A stretch of DNA of 64,000 nt from an uncultured Myxococcales bacterium (GCA_937872925.1 CALMUT010000228.1:1-64000); one strand, 5' to 3'. Positions 14,207 through 23,904 are shown, counted from the stretch's first letter. Program-made: numbers and translations. Notes: generated from the letters alone by a model not told the origin.

Positions 14207-16345
14207 TCACTGAGTTTTGACCGCGCGAGCCGGCTTCACGTCGCGCACGGATTGCAACCGCCCGCTACCGCCGAAGACATATTCAACCGCAGCCGACGTG
14301 AACGTATTGTTGCGATAGCGAAGCTCTTCGCATTCGGCGATCCACGCTGCGTTCTCCCGAAATCGCTTCGGTGCCTTCGGATTCAAACGCGTTGGGCCGT
14401 TGGGCTTCTTTTCTGGAGCCTTCACGGAAACACCGCAGGTATCGATCACGAACCACTGATTCGGAGAAGTCGTAAAGCTCTCGTCAAGCTGCGCGCGCAA
14501 CTCCTCGCGACGGAGCAACTTGTCATCGACGTCCACCATTTCCGATACGAGGGAACCGAACTGCGACATGTCGCGGCGATTTAGGGTGGCTTCCACGCCC
14601 ACGAGTCGCTTGGCCGTCGCCTTGAGCCAAGTCCGATTCATGTTGCTGCTACGGAGCGCAACCTCGCGCCCGCAGCACAGCGCGACGCGGTCCGGCGTGC
14701 CTTGAGTTCCGAGCGCGACGGCCCGCACCGCGCAGCTCGCGCCGCCCCGGACTACGAATCCCGCGGGGTGCGCGGAAAGTGTCCATGCCGAGACCCGCCC
14801 GAAGTCTGGATACTGTTCACACGCCCGCGCCCACTGCGCTTCGGTACATAGACTCAGACCTGAGCCAGCACAGAGGGCCTGGGATTCTGCCAAAGACTTG
14901 CCAACGGCGCCTTCCAGCCGCTGGACTCGGAATTCGTCCAACCAGCGTTCGTCGTTTGGAACCTTTCCCCCGCTGACTTTGCGAGGGGGCGTACTGCTCA
15001 GAATGGTCTCCGTAGGCGGCGCTGGCAACGTCGACGCCGCGGCACTCGGAGCGGGCGCTGCGCTGCTGCTAGGCTTTGGCGCAGAAGCCACGGCCACCGA
15101 CTTGGGTTCCTCCAAGACGACCGCTGTCAGTAGCACAATCGCGATTCCGAGCAGAGCAGCTCCGATGCCGACCACAGCGATCGTCACAAGACTCATCGCC
15201 TGTGGCTTGGGCTCGACGCGCTCAGAAGAGTCCACCGGCAGCTGGGTGCTGCTCGAGAGCTCCGTCGGCGCCGGCTGGCGCTCCATGTCCGCCAGGGACT
15301 TCGGACCCACAACGGGTTTGGTACCGTCGGACTCGACTTCGAACTCGAGCGGCTCCCTCGTTCCAGAATCAAGCGCGGTGCGATTGCTGTTGGGACTCGC
15401 CAGATCCGAGAGTCCCGCTGCTGCAACGACCTCGTTCCAAAGGTCGCGCACGCTGCGCTGGCGCTGCTTTGGTTCGACCGCAAGGGCGCGCAGCAAGACC
15501 TCATCCAGGGCCTCGGGCGCGTCTGTGCACCCCATTGCCTTCAAGGTGGGGCGGTGATTCGGATCCGCGGAGGCAACAAACAACTCTGCAACGTCGGTGC
15601 CGATCAGTGCCCGTTTTCCCGAGACCACTTCCACCAGCACCAGAGCGAGTGCAAATACGTCCGTCCAGGGCCCGGTGGCGCCGTAGCGACGACTGAATTG
15701 CTCGGGCGCCCCATAGGGCGCGGTGAAAGCCTGCAGGTGGTTGCCAGTGCTCTCGAAAACGTTGCTGGTGCCTGTAGCTTCATCGAGCACCTTGGCGATG
15801 CCGAAATCGAGCACCTTCATGGTGGTCTGTCCGCCCACCTCCGTCAGAAACAAATTGGCCGGCTTGATGTCGCGATGCGCGATGCCCTGATCGTGCGCGA
15901 TGCGAAGCGCACGCGCCACAGGGTCCAACAACTCGATGGCTTCGGTCAGCGGTCGACCACCACGACTGAATTGCTCGCGCTCTTCAAGGTCTTGCTCCAG
16001 GCTCTTGCCGTCGAGCCATTCCAACACCAGATAGGGCGTCCAGATCCCGCTCGGCGAATCCGCAGCGCCAACGTCCAGCGCCTGCACGATGCCCGTAGTC
16101 GCCCGACTGAGCTTGTGCAGCAGTCGGCCTTCTTCCATGAAGCTTTCGTAGAAACGATCGCGCTGCTTGCCCTCAAGAGAATCCGGCACGCGCAAACACT
16201 TGACGGCAACGTGCTCAGAGAATCCCAAATGATGGGCACGGTAGACGACCGAAAAACCACCTTCGCCGACCAGTTCGTCGATGCGGTACTTCTCGTCCAG
16301 GGTGGCTCCCACCCAGCCGAATGGATCTTTGGTTTCGTCCGACAT
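14207..16345 (-). CDS. Membrane Ser/Thr protein kinase with FGE-like C-terminus
   Basis: 712 residues. An N-terminal Hanks-type kinase has the glycine loop GEGGFSVVYR (27-36), AVKC with Lys49, HRDIKPANL (157-165), DFGIAK (180-185) and APEQ, all intact. A low-complexity juxtamembrane region follows, then one transmembrane helix (about 384-411). The outer region is about 300 residues. It contains GSGLSLCTEAQWARACE and a Cys-Cys end (VALCCGR), which resemble the formylglycine-generating-enzyme (SUMF1) fold but without a complete core, so it is probably a sensor rather than an enzyme. Cytoplasmic kinase plus periplasmic sensor fits a signalling receptor. Convergent with no close partner; ligand and substrate unknown. 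Confidence 0.85.
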   Translation of the reverse strand: MSDETKDPFGWVGATLDEKYRIDELVGEGGFSVVYRAHHLGFSEHVAVKCLRVPDSLEGKQRDRFYESFMEEGRLLHKLSRATTGIVQALDVGAADSPSGIWTPYLVLEWLDGKSLEQDLEEREQFSRGGRPLTEAIELLDPVARALRIAHDQGIAHRDIKPANLFLTEVGGQTTMKVLDFGIAKVLDEATGTSNVFESTGNHLQAFTAPYGAPEQFSRRYGATGPWTDVFALALVLVEVVSGKRALIGTDVAELFVASADPNHRPTLKAMGCTDAPEALDEVLLRALAVEPKQRQRSVRDLWNEVVAAAGLSDLASPNSNRTALDSGTREPLEFEVESDGTKPVVGPKSLADMERQPAPTELSSSTQLPVDSSERVEPKPQAMSLVTIAVVGIGAALLGIAIVLLTAVVLEEPKSVAVASAPKPSSSAAPAPSAAASTLPAPPTETILSSTPPRKVSGGKVPNDERWLDEFRVQRLEGAVGKSLAESQALCAGSGLSLCTEAQWARACEQYPDFGRVSAWTLSAHPAGFVVRGGASCAVRAVALGTQGTPDRVALCCGREVALRSSNMNRTWLKATAKRLVGVEATLNRRDMSQFGSLVSEMVDVDDKLLRREELRAQLDESFTTSPNQWFVIDTCGVSVKAPEKKPNGPTRLNPKAPKRFRENAAWIAECEELRYRNNTFTSAAVEYVFGGSGRLQSVRDVKPARAVKTQ

Positions 16346-16396
16346 GACTCGGAAAGCACAAGCATAAACCGGTCATTGCTGCGGCCGCGAGCACCG

Positions 16397-17761
16397 TTAC
16401 AGAATACGCCTCAGGCTGCGCACATAGTCGGCAAACACTGCCTCGCGATCGGCGTGTTTGCCCGCGTGCACCAGCCATTTCCCACCCACCATGACATCGC
16501 GCACGCAGCCTTTGCGGGCGCCGAATACCCAAGCGTCGAGCTGCTGGGGATACGCAAGTCCAGCAAGCGCGGGCGCTTCCGGATCCAGGACGATCAGGTC
16601 CGCGCGTGCTCCGACGACGAGTTCGCCAACGCGCCGCCCTAGCGAGCGGGTGGCGCCACGCCCGATTTCGCCAAGCAACCGCGCGGCCACGGAAACTTGC
16701 TCCTGGCTGGCAAGCACGTTGCGCCTTTCGTGCCGGAGACGTTGGCCGTACTCCAACGTGCGCAATTCCTCTGCAGGACACACGCAAACCTGACTGTCGG
16801 ACCCAATCCCGATGGCCACGCGCCCCTCAAGCAACTCTCGAATCGGCGGCAGCCCGTCGCCAAGGTTGGCTTCCGTGGTTGGACAGAGCGCCACCGTCGC
16901 GCCGGTCTTGGAGAGCGCGCGGAGTTCTTCAGGCGTGGCGTGGGTGGCATGCACCAAACAGAAACGGGCATCCACGTCTGCCTGTGACAAGAGGCGATGA
17001 ACGGGGGTTTGCCCCGTGGCGGCCTGGCAATCCTGCACCTCTTTCTGCTGCTCGGAGATGTGGATGTGCACGGGACACGCGGCCCCGATGCCTTGGAGCA
17101 AATCAGAAAGCGCCACGGAGCCCACGGCGCGCAAGCTATGGGGAGCAACGCCAACGGCGAGATTCGGGTCGCCCCCAGCCGCCGTAGCCACTTGACTGAC
17201 GATATCGAGCAGCGCGTCGACACTGCAGACGAAGCGCCGCTGACCCGGGGTTGCCGGGGCGCCGTCGAAACCACTGTGCTGGTAGAGAACCGGCAGCATG
17301 GTGGCGCCAATACCAGCGATTTTCGCCGCCGATAGCACCCGCAGAGAAAGCTCCGCGGGGCTTGCGTAGGCGGCTCCGGTGGGGTCGTGATGCAAGTAGT
17401 GAAACTCGCCGACGGCCGTGTAGCCCGCCTCGAGCATTTCCACGTAGACCCAAGCGGCGATCGCTTCCAGGTCCTCGGGCTCGATTCGCTCCACAGACTC
17501 GTACATGGCCCGTCGCCAACTCCAGAAGCTGTCGGTGGAACCTGAGGCTCGCTCCGTGCGTCCCACCAGGCAGCGCTGGAACGCATGCGAGTGCAGATTC
17601 GCAACGCCCGCGAGCGCTAGTCCGCCGCAATCATGCACCCCATCTTGTGACGGCCTTTGGTCCGTGAGCGCACTGATGTCACCGGCGTCATCGACGCTCA
17701 CGAACGCAGGTTGCATCAGGCCCGTGGGCCGCCACAGCGCGTCGAAGGCATAGGTGGTCAT
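16397..17761 (-). CDS. hutF: Formimidoylglutamate deiminase HutF
   Basis: 454 residues of the amidohydrolase superfamily. It hydrolyses N-formimidoyl-L-glutamate to N-formyl-L-glutamate and ammonia. Visible motifs are NLHSHAFQR (metal His pair, about 66-74), VHIHISEQ (substrate/metal His), HATHA and GIGSDSQ (metal Asp). The N-terminus lacks the Gly-rich start of other amidohydrolases, as usual for HutF. Start at 17761 overlaps the stop of the upstream deformylase gene by 4 bp (ATGA). With hutG it makes the two-step route that releases formate and glutamate. Confidence 0.9.
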   Translation of the reverse strand: MTTYAFDALWRPTGLMQPAFVSVDDAGDISALTDQRPSQDGVHDCGGLALAGVANLHSHAFQRCLVGRTERASGSTDSFWSWRRAMYESVERIEPEDLEAIAAWVYVEMLEAGYTAVGEFHYLHHDPTGAAYASPAELSLRVLSAAKIAGIGATMLPVLYQHSGFDGAPATPGQRRFVCSVDALLDIVSQVATAAGGDPNLAVGVAPHSLRAVGSVALSDLLQGIGAACPVHIHISEQQKEVQDCQAATGQTPVHRLLSQADVDARFCLVHATHATPEELRALSKTGATVALCPTTEANLGDGLPPIRELLEGRVAIGIGSDSQVCVCPAEELRTLEYGQRLRHERRNVLASQEQVSVAARLLGEIGRGATRSLGRRVGELVVGARADLIVLDPEAPALAGLAYPQQLDAWVFGARKGCVRDVMVGGKWLVHAGKHADREAVFADYVRSLRRIL

Positions 17762-18567
17762 GAGCCTGCCCTCTGCTCCGCCCACTGTCGGCACACTTGC
17801 AGCAAATGGCGCAGCGTCGGACGCAGGCGGTCCGCGCGCTCCTCGCTGAACTCGAAAGGAGGCGTCTCGACCATGTAGTTCTTCTGCGACAGCTCCAACT
17901 GGAGCGCCGAAATCCCTCGACTGGGCGCGCCGTAGTGACGCGTGATGTACCCGCCTTGAAAGCGCCCATCCCTGACGGCGGAGTAGCCGGCATCGTTGTC
18001 ACGCAGCACTGCGAACGCGCGCGCAGCGACTTCCGGATCTGCGCTCTGTCCCGCGGCAGTACCCAGGTTGAGATCCGGTAACAGTCCCTCGAAGAAGCGG
18101 GGAACTCGTGAGCGAATACTATGCGCGTCGAACAGCACCGCGCAGTGGTGGCGCGCCACTAGCCGCTCCAGCTCCTCTTGAAGCCGCAGATGATAGGGAA
18201 CGAAGAACTCGGACACCCGCTGCTGCACTTCGTCGGCGCTGGGCTGCTGCCCCGGGCGGTAGATTTCCTGCCGATCAAACGTGGTGGTGGGACAGAGCCC
18301 GGTTGTATCCGCTCCGGGGTATAGGGACGTGCCCGTGGGGTCACGGTTGAGGTCGACCACGTAGCGCGAGACGCGCGCCACGATCCGGCTGGCGCCGAGG
18401 TCGTCGAGAAAGCTGTAGAGGCGTGATACGTGAAAGTCCGTGTCCGGCAGATTGCTGCCTTCGGGCGTCATTCGCGCCAAGAGATCCGCTGGCACCTCGG
18501 TGCCATCATGAGGAATCGAGACCAAGAGAGGCGCCGAACCCTGCGTGAATTCGAATAGCTCAGCCAT
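17758..18567 (-). CDS. hutG: N-formylglutamate deformylase HutG
   Basis: 269 residues. It hydrolyses N-formylglutamate to glutamate and formate. The FGase family features are LLVSIPHDGTEVP near the start, TDFHVSRLY, VDLNRDPTG, and LFDAHSIRSRVPRFFEGLLPDLNLGT in the centre. The MAELFEF start at 18567 is chosen: the frame extends further upstream but only into the antisense of the PHP gene. It overlaps the end of the PHP gene by 8 bp and hutF by 4 bp. hutH and hutU are not in the window. Confidence 0.9.
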   Translation of the reverse strand: MAELFEFTQGSAPLLVSIPHDGTEVPADLLARMTPEGSNLPDTDFHVSRLYSFLDDLGASRIVARVSRYVVDLNRDPTGTSLYPGADTTGLCPTTTFDRQEIYRPGQQPSADEVQQRVSEFFVPYHLRLQEELERLVARHHCAVLFDAHSIRSRVPRFFEGLLPDLNLGTAAGQSADPEVAARAFAVLRDNDAGYSAVRDGRFQGGYITRHYGAPSRGISALQLELSQKNYMVETPPFEFSEERADRLRPTLRHLLQVCRQWAEQRAGS

Positions 18568-20194
18568 GCTTTCGCTTACGCCACTGACGTCGTCGCCACA
18601 GCAACAATGGGAGCAAGAAGACAAGGCCACGGCTGCCCAGCCGCCGCGCCTGAGGAGCCAGCGTGCAGCCGCAGCCCCCACCTGCGGCAGTGGCGCCCGT
18701 ATTCTGCCCACCGGCATCGGTGCCGCCGGCGTCCGCGCCGGCATCCGCGCCGGCATCAGCCACAGCGGGTGCGGCCAGCCACAGATAGCTGGTCAGCGTA
18801 CGGCGACCGTTGTCGTCCAGGACTTCGACGCGGTAGCGGTCTTCGCCGCTGACGGGCGCCTGCACCTCTAAGGTGTGTGTGAACGGATCCGAGGCGATCA
18901 GTGCCTTCCCAAGCGCTTTGCCATTCTTGACGAAGCGCACGGACTTACCCGCGCCACCACTGATCTTCGCGCTGAAGATGGTTGTCGTTGCGGTGACGGT
19001 GTCCCCTTGCGGCGCGACGCTCGAACTGAGCTCGGCCATGGCTTCGGCAGGCCCCCAAAGCTTGACGACGGTGCGCCCGCTCCGCACGCCGTCGATGATG
19101 CCCTGCACGCTGAGTTCGTCAGCAAAGACCAGCGTCGTTGGGTCGCCGATCGGGCTCTGCAATACGGTCAAGTTGACGCCGGCGCGGTGATCATCGCTGC
19201 CGCCAATGGCGGGCAGATGGTAGCCCTGATCCAGGAGCGTTTCCCAGTAGTCGATAGCCTTCACTTTTGGCAGGTAATCGAGGGTCGCCGGCGTTCCTGT
19301 CATCACTTCGACCGCACCCACCAAGCCGAGATCCAGATCATGTTGCCAGGCACAACCAATGCAGAGATCACCGAGATCTTGGGTCGGATGGTTCAACGAA
19401 ACAATGGCGCCCTGGGCGCGAAAGGCCTCCACCGCGCCCCGGATCGTCACACCGGGCTGACCGATCTTGTGATCCACCCACTGCGTGGCGCCGATCACGT
19501 TGGCGTGGCCGTCGTAAGTTGTGTACTCCATGCCGGGCAACAGCAGCAGCTTCGGATGCCTACTTTGCGCATCTGTGATGAATTCGAGTTGCGTTAGCGT
19601 ATTGTGGTCGCTGACCAAGGCGAAATCCAAGCCGCGGCCCCGGGCAAAGCTGGCGAGTTCGTCCAAGGAAGGCCGAGCGTCGCCGCTCTCGACGGAGTGC
19701 ACGTGGAAGTCTCCAGCGTACCATCGTGAACCCACTTCGAGCGCCGCGACGGGCGTGTAGGGTGCACGCTCGGGTTGGGGGGCCAAAGTCGCGATGTCGC
19801 GCAAGGTAATACTGAGCTGATACTTGGCAGGCGTCTGCTTGATCAGCGCCTTGCCGATCACGACCCGCCACGTGCCGGCGCCGATTGCACCAGCGACGTA
19901 AGACCGACTCGCCGCAAGCTCACCGATGATGGCCGGTTCGCTATTGCCACCTCCCCAACCGCGGAAGCCGTTTGTGTCGTTGACTCCGAAGTCTAGGATG
20001 TTCTCTGCCGACAAGTCATCGTGAGCGACCTCGATTTCCTTCGTCCCCGGGGGCACGTCGAAATCCACGAAGAAGTGATCCGGGCCAGTGAGCGGAACGT
20101 CGCCGGACAGCTGGAGGGTCGTGTCGGCGGAAGCACGTGCGCCCTGGAGCAAGAGCAGCCCTCCTACCGCCACACCCATATGAAAACCGCGCAT
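18560..20194 (-). CDS. Exported PHP-type metallohydrolase with MYXO-CTERM-like tail
   Basis: 544 residues. A signal peptide (about 1-23) is followed by a beta-rich N-terminal domain (30-140) and a PHP/CehA-McbA-like domain (about 155-400) with metal motifs GDFHVHS, SDHNT, NHPTQD and IGGSDDH. A beta-sandwich region comes next. A spacer rich in DAGADAG leads to a GGGCGC motif, hydrophobic helix and RRRQWRKRKHG end, a MYXO-CTERM-like sorting tail. It is probably a surface phosphoesterase or esterase; substrate unknown. Its 3' end overlaps hutG by 8 bp, so the three genes may form one transcript although the products act in different compartments. Confidence 0.8.
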   Translation of the reverse strand: MRGFHMGVAVGGLLLLQGARASADTTLQLSGDVPLTGPDHFFVDFDVPPGTKEIEVAHDDLSAENILDFGVNDTNGFRGWGGGNSEPAIIGELAASRSYVAGAIGAGTWRVVIGKALIKQTPAKYQLSITLRDIATLAPQPERAPYTPVAALEVGSRWYAGDFHVHSVESGDARPSLDELASFARGRGLDFALVSDHNTLTQLEFITDAQSRHPKLLLLPGMEYTTYDGHANVIGATQWVDHKIGQPGVTIRGAVEAFRAQGAIVSLNHPTQDLGDLCIGCAWQHDLDLGLVGAVEVMTGTPATLDYLPKVKAIDYWETLLDQGYHLPAIGGSDDHRAGVNLTVLQSPIGDPTTLVFADELSVQGIIDGVRSGRTVVKLWGPAEAMAELSSSVAPQGDTVTATTTIFSAKISGGAGKSVRFVKNGKALGKALIASDPFTHTLEVQAPVSGEDRYRVEVLDDNGRRTLTSYLWLAAPAVADAGADAGADAGGTDAGGQNTGATAAGGGCGCTLAPQARRLGSRGLVFLLPLLLWRRRQWRKRKHG

Positions 20195-20240
20195 GGGGGG
20201 ATCATAGCGAGGCGAGAGGCTCCGGGGCTATGCTGGGGAC

Positions 20241-21083
20241 GTGTCACGACCGTTTCGCAGCTGGGAAACCGCGCTAGACCAGCTAGTAGATGATGAAATC
20301 CACGACTCCGTGGATCGGTTGGACCTCAAGCCCAACGCCTTCGGCTACGACCGCTGGGGCGCTTCCCCCGCCGCGGCCAAGCGAGTCCTGGTGCTCGTGC
20401 GCTGGATGTATGAACGCTATTTCCGCGTGGAATGCCACGGCATCGAGCGCGTGCCAGTCGGGCGCGTTCTTTTGGTCAGCAATCACAGCGCCCAGCTCGC
20501 CTACGACGGCATGCTGATTTGCGCAGCCATGGTGCTGCGTGCCCACCCGCCGCGCTTCGTACGGGCCATGATTGAACGCTTCTTCGCACGTCCCGCCTAC
20601 GTGAATGTGCTGATGAGCCGCATGGGACAACTCATCGGCATTCCGGAGAACTGCCGACGGCTCTTGCAGGAAGACCAGGCGGCGGTGTTGGTATTCCCCG
20701 AGGGCGAGCGCGGGGGCGGCAAGGTATTCCGTGACCGATACAAGATCATGGGGTTCGGTCAGGGCTTCATGCGACTCGCTCTGCAAACCAAAACTCCCAT
20801 CGTGCCCGTCGGTTTCATTGGTGGAGAAGAGATGTGTCCGAGCTTCTCGCGCATGACGCCCTTGGCGAAGCTGATGGGCCTACCCTACGCGCCACTGACG
20901 CCCACGCTGTTGCCGCTACCACTGCCCGCGAAAGTGCATATCCATTTCGGAGAGCCTATGCACTTCGAAGGTAAGGGCACCGAAGACGACACAGTGCTTT
21001 CGCCCATGATCGAAGAGGTCGAGGGAGCTGTCGCGGAGCTCCTCGCACAGGGACTCAAGCAGCGAAGTGGGGTGTTTTTCTGA
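20241..21083 (+). CDS. Lysophospholipid acyltransferase family protein
   Basis: 280 residues from a GTG start. Motif I is SNHSAQLAYDG with H82 and D89 (H-x6-D, the variant spacing of the HSGGLPFD-type subfamily). Motif III is FPEGERGGG, and PIVPVGFIGGEE is motif IV. It probably esterifies a lysolipid or another membrane acceptor at the inner membrane. The stop codon overlaps the start of the SDR gene by one base (TGATG), so the two proteins are made together. Divergent from the PHP gene with only 46 bp between. Confidence 0.8.
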   Translation: MSRPFRSWETALDQLVDDEIHDSVDRLDLKPNAFGYDRWGASPAAAKRVLVLVRWMYERYFRVECHGIERVPVGRVLLVSNHSAQLAYDGMLICAAMVLRAHPPRFVRAMIERFFARPAYVNVLMSRMGQLIGIPENCRRLLQEDQAAVLVFPEGERGGGKVFRDRYKIMGFGQGFMRLALQTKTPIVPVGFIGGEEMCPSFSRMTPLAKLMGLPYAPLTPTLLPLPLPAKVHIHFGEPMHFEGKGTEDDTVLSPMIEEVEGAVAELLAQGLKQRSGVFF

Positions 21084-22003
21084 TGGAAAAGAGCGTTGTC
21101 ATCACGGGAGGCGCCGGAGGCGGTGGGCGACTCTTGGCACAACGGCTGCTGGACGCCGGCTACCGGGTGCATACCGTTGACAAGAACCCGGCTCGGCTAC
21201 CTGAGGCCGTGACGCACCACCGGGTCGACGTGCGCAAACGCGGCTTCGACGATGTGCTGCGCAGAGTGCGGCCCTGGGGCGTGGTGCACTTGGCGCGTTT
21301 GCACCGCCTAGACGCAACCTCCGAGGAGCGACATCGCGTCAACTTCGAGGGCACAGTGCATGTCTTCGAGGTCGCTGTGGCAGCGGGAGTGCGGAAGATC
21401 GTGTTTCCCAGTCGGCACACCATCTATGGCGCGCTTCCGGACCAGCCGTTGTTCTTGAGTGAAGACCATCCGCCGGCGGCCGGTCGGACGTATCCGGAAG
21501 TCCAAGATCTCGTCGCCGCCGACTTGTACGCCTCGGCCCAGCTATGGAAGCAGCTCGATCGCGAAGTCGTCGTGCTGCGCCCAGTGAACATCTTGGGGCC
21601 AAACACGGAAAACCTATTTTGCAGGTATCTGCGACAGCGGCGAGTGTTCACCGTCGCAGGTTTCGATCCTCTGTATCAAGTCTTGCACGAAGAGGACTTT
21701 GTCACCGCGCTCCGTACCAGTCTGGAACCGGGTGTGCGCGGGGTGTTCAACGTGGCCGGACACGAACCAGTCCCTTTGCACGTGGTTGTGGAGCAATCCG
21801 GCGCGCTGCGGGTGCCCCTGCCCGAGTCCTTGATCGGCATTTTCGGGGGCAGATTGGGATTTGCCCGGGTGCCCAAGGGCGCCGTCGACTACTTGAAGTT
21901 CGCCTGTACCGTCGATGCCACGGCGTTCCAGCAGGCCACGGGATTTGCGCCGGAAATCAGCTTGGCCGACACCTTGACGAGCGTCGGCCAGCCACGGACC
22001 TGA
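21083..22003 (+). CDS. NAD-dependent epimerase-like SDR, catalytic Lys missing
   Basis: 306 residues, extended SDR fold. The NAD-binding motif is GGAGGGG (9-15). The pocket residues are VHLARLH, FPSRHTIYG (110-116) and the expected Y-x3-K, which here is Y137-P-E-V-Q141: glutamine replaces the catalytic lysine. RPVNILGPNT and VFNVAGHEP complete the family pattern. The change suggests either a binding protein or a non-standard mechanism. It is coupled to the acyltransferase by a 1-bp overlap. Confidence 0.75.
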   Translation: MEKSVVITGGAGGGGRLLAQRLLDAGYRVHTVDKNPARLPEAVTHHRVDVRKRGFDDVLRRVRPWGVVHLARLHRLDATSEERHRVNFEGTVHVFEVAVAAGVRKIVFPSRHTIYGALPDQPLFLSEDHPPAAGRTYPEVQDLVAADLYASAQLWKQLDREVVVLRPVNILGPNTENLFCRYLRQRRVFTVAGFDPLYQVLHEEDFVTALRTSLEPGVRGVFNVAGHEPVPLHVVVEQSGALRVPLPESLIGIFGGRLGFARVPKGAVDYLKFACTVDATAFQQATGFAPEISLADTLTSVGQPRT

Positions 22004-22055
22004 CGCCCCTCAACTGTTACGAGCCTTGCGCGCGAGTTTGCGCTAGATCCGGGCC

Positions 22056-23900
22056 ATGAACTTCTCACGTCGTAGCTTTCTGCAGGCCATTGTCGTCACT
22101 GCATCCGCCGTCCCGTACGCCGCGGGCTGCTCTTCCGACGACGACGGCGGCGGGGACACCGGTGGTCTAGGCAGCTTCAGCACGGATCCCGTCGATACCC
22201 TTCGGGTATTTCCTCAGGGTGTTGCCTCTGGAGATCCGAAACCAGACAGCGTGATCTTGTGGACCCGTGCGGTGCCGGACGCGGGCTCCGGTCCCGTGGT
22301 GGTCAAGTATCAGGTCGCGACGGACGAAGCCTTCACGAAGTTGGTAGCCGACGGACAAGTGACCGTCGACGAGGCCAGCGACTGGACCGTGCGCATCAAG
22401 CCGACGGGGTTGGCTGCGTATACACAGCTCTTCTACCGTTTCGTCGCAGAGAAGGTGCAAAGCGACATCGGCCGGACCAAGACCGCTCCCACCGACGACC
22501 AGGACGTGAACGTGCGCTTCGCGTTCGCATCCTGCCAAGATTTCATTGGGCGCTACTATCATAGCTGGCGCGCGCTGCTCGAAACCGAGGACCCTGTCGA
22601 CTTTGTCGTGTTCCTCGGGGACTACATCTACGAGACAAACGGAGACTCGGACTTTCAGCTCACCGGCGGCAAGCGCCAGATCGAGATCCCTGACGGCATC
22701 GAGATCGAACCGGCAACGCCCGCGCCGGACGCAAAGCCCGCCGTCAAAGCTGCAAAGACCTTGAAAGACTATCGCGGGCTCTACAAGCAGTACCGATCCG
22801 ACGAGTTCCTCAAGAAGGCCCATCAGATGTTCCCCTTCATCTGCATCTGGGACGACCACGAGTTCGCCAACGATGGTTGGCAAGACTACGCGACGGATTT
22901 CAACGAGACGAAGGGCGCCGAGCAGAGCACCGCACGCCGGGAAGCCGCGAATCAAGCTTGGTTTGAGTTCATGCCTGCCGATGTGACTTGGGACGAAGCT
23001 GCGAGCTTCCCCGACGACCTGAAGATCTATCGCACCCTGCGCTACGGCAAACACGTCGAGCTGATCATGACCGACCAGCGCTCGTACCGCTCGGATCATG
23101 TCATTCCCGAAAAAGCGAAGGGCGCAGACCGTCCTCCGGGGGCGCCCGACACGGTGCCCACCTACTCCGAGGCCGGCAAGAGTTTCGGGAACTCCGCCAT
23201 CGGCAGCCGCAACTTCGTACGCAAGGACGGCTTCGACGGGATCGAGGCGTTCGTGAAGCCGACCATGCTCGGCGCCGAGCAGAAACAATGGTTTCTGGAC
23301 GCCATGAAAGCCTCCAGCGCGAGCTGGAAGATTTGGGGCAATGAAACTCAGTTGCTCGAGATGGCGGTCGATCTCAACCCGTTCCAGGTGCCGAGCCTGT
23401 TCAAAGGCGTCTACTACTTCACCGTGGACCAATGGGACGGCTTCCGTACGGAGCGCGCAGAGATACTCACCGCTCTGAAGGGCGTGAAGAACCTGGTCGC
23501 CATCACCGGCGACATCCACGCCTTCTACGCCTCGGAGCTGCAGCTGGACTACGCCAATCCCGGCGAGCCCGTTGCCGTGGAGTACGTCACGGCCGGCATC
23601 AGCTCCAGCCCGGTGCGCGAGATCGCGGAGACCCAGGTCAATGGTCTCGACCCCGACGGCACCTTCGGCCTCAAGCCCATCGTTCCGCAGTTCGACCAGG
23701 TGCTGCTCGATTCGAACAATCACTACAAGTACAACAAGAGCTTCGCGCACGGCGTCAGCGTCATGGAAGTGGACGGCGACAAGGAGGTCCGCGTCACCTT
23801 CTTGGATATTCAGGACGTGACGACGGAGACCTGGGACGGCAAAGTCGAAAAGACAGGATTCCGCACGACCAGCGGCTCGAATCGTATCGAGAAGATCTGA
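22056..23900 (+). CDS. phoD: PhoD-family alkaline phosphatase, Tat lipoprotein
   Basis: 614 residues. The twin-arginine signal SRRSFLQ leads to a lipobox-like YAAGC (Cys25), so the protein is likely exported folded and lipid-anchored. The N-terminal Fn3-like region (GVASGDPKPDSVILWTR) precedes the calcineurin-like core: FASCQD, FLGDYIYE, WDDHEFANDGW, and GDIHAFYASEL near 485. PhoD uses Fe3+/Ca2+ to cleave phosphomono- and diesters under phosphate limitation. Length is near the family norm. Promoter gap upstream is 52 bp; convergent with the MscS gene. Confidence 0.9.
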   Translation: MNFSRRSFLQAIVVTASAVPYAAGCSSDDDGGGDTGGLGSFSTDPVDTLRVFPQGVASGDPKPDSVILWTRAVPDAGSGPVVVKYQVATDEAFTKLVADGQVTVDEASDWTVRIKPTGLAAYTQLFYRFVAEKVQSDIGRTKTAPTDDQDVNVRFAFASCQDFIGRYYHSWRALLETEDPVDFVVFLGDYIYETNGDSDFQLTGGKRQIEIPDGIEIEPATPAPDAKPAVKAAKTLKDYRGLYKQYRSDEFLKKAHQMFPFICIWDDHEFANDGWQDYATDFNETKGAEQSTARREAANQAWFEFMPADVTWDEAASFPDDLKIYRTLRYGKHVELIMTDQRSYRSDHVIPEKAKGADRPPGAPDTVPTYSEAGKSFGNSAIGSRNFVRKDGFDGIEAFVKPTMLGAEQKQWFLDAMKASSASWKIWGNETQLLEMAVDLNPFQVPSLFKGVYYFTVDQWDGFRTERAEILTALKGVKNLVAITGDIHAFYASELQLDYANPGEPVAVEYVTAGISSSPVREIAETQVNGLDPDGTFGLKPIVPQFDQVLLDSNNHYKYNKSFAHGVSVMEVDGDKEVRVTFLDIQDVTTETWDGKVEKTGFRTTSGSNRIEKI

Positions 23901-23904
23901 AGGC

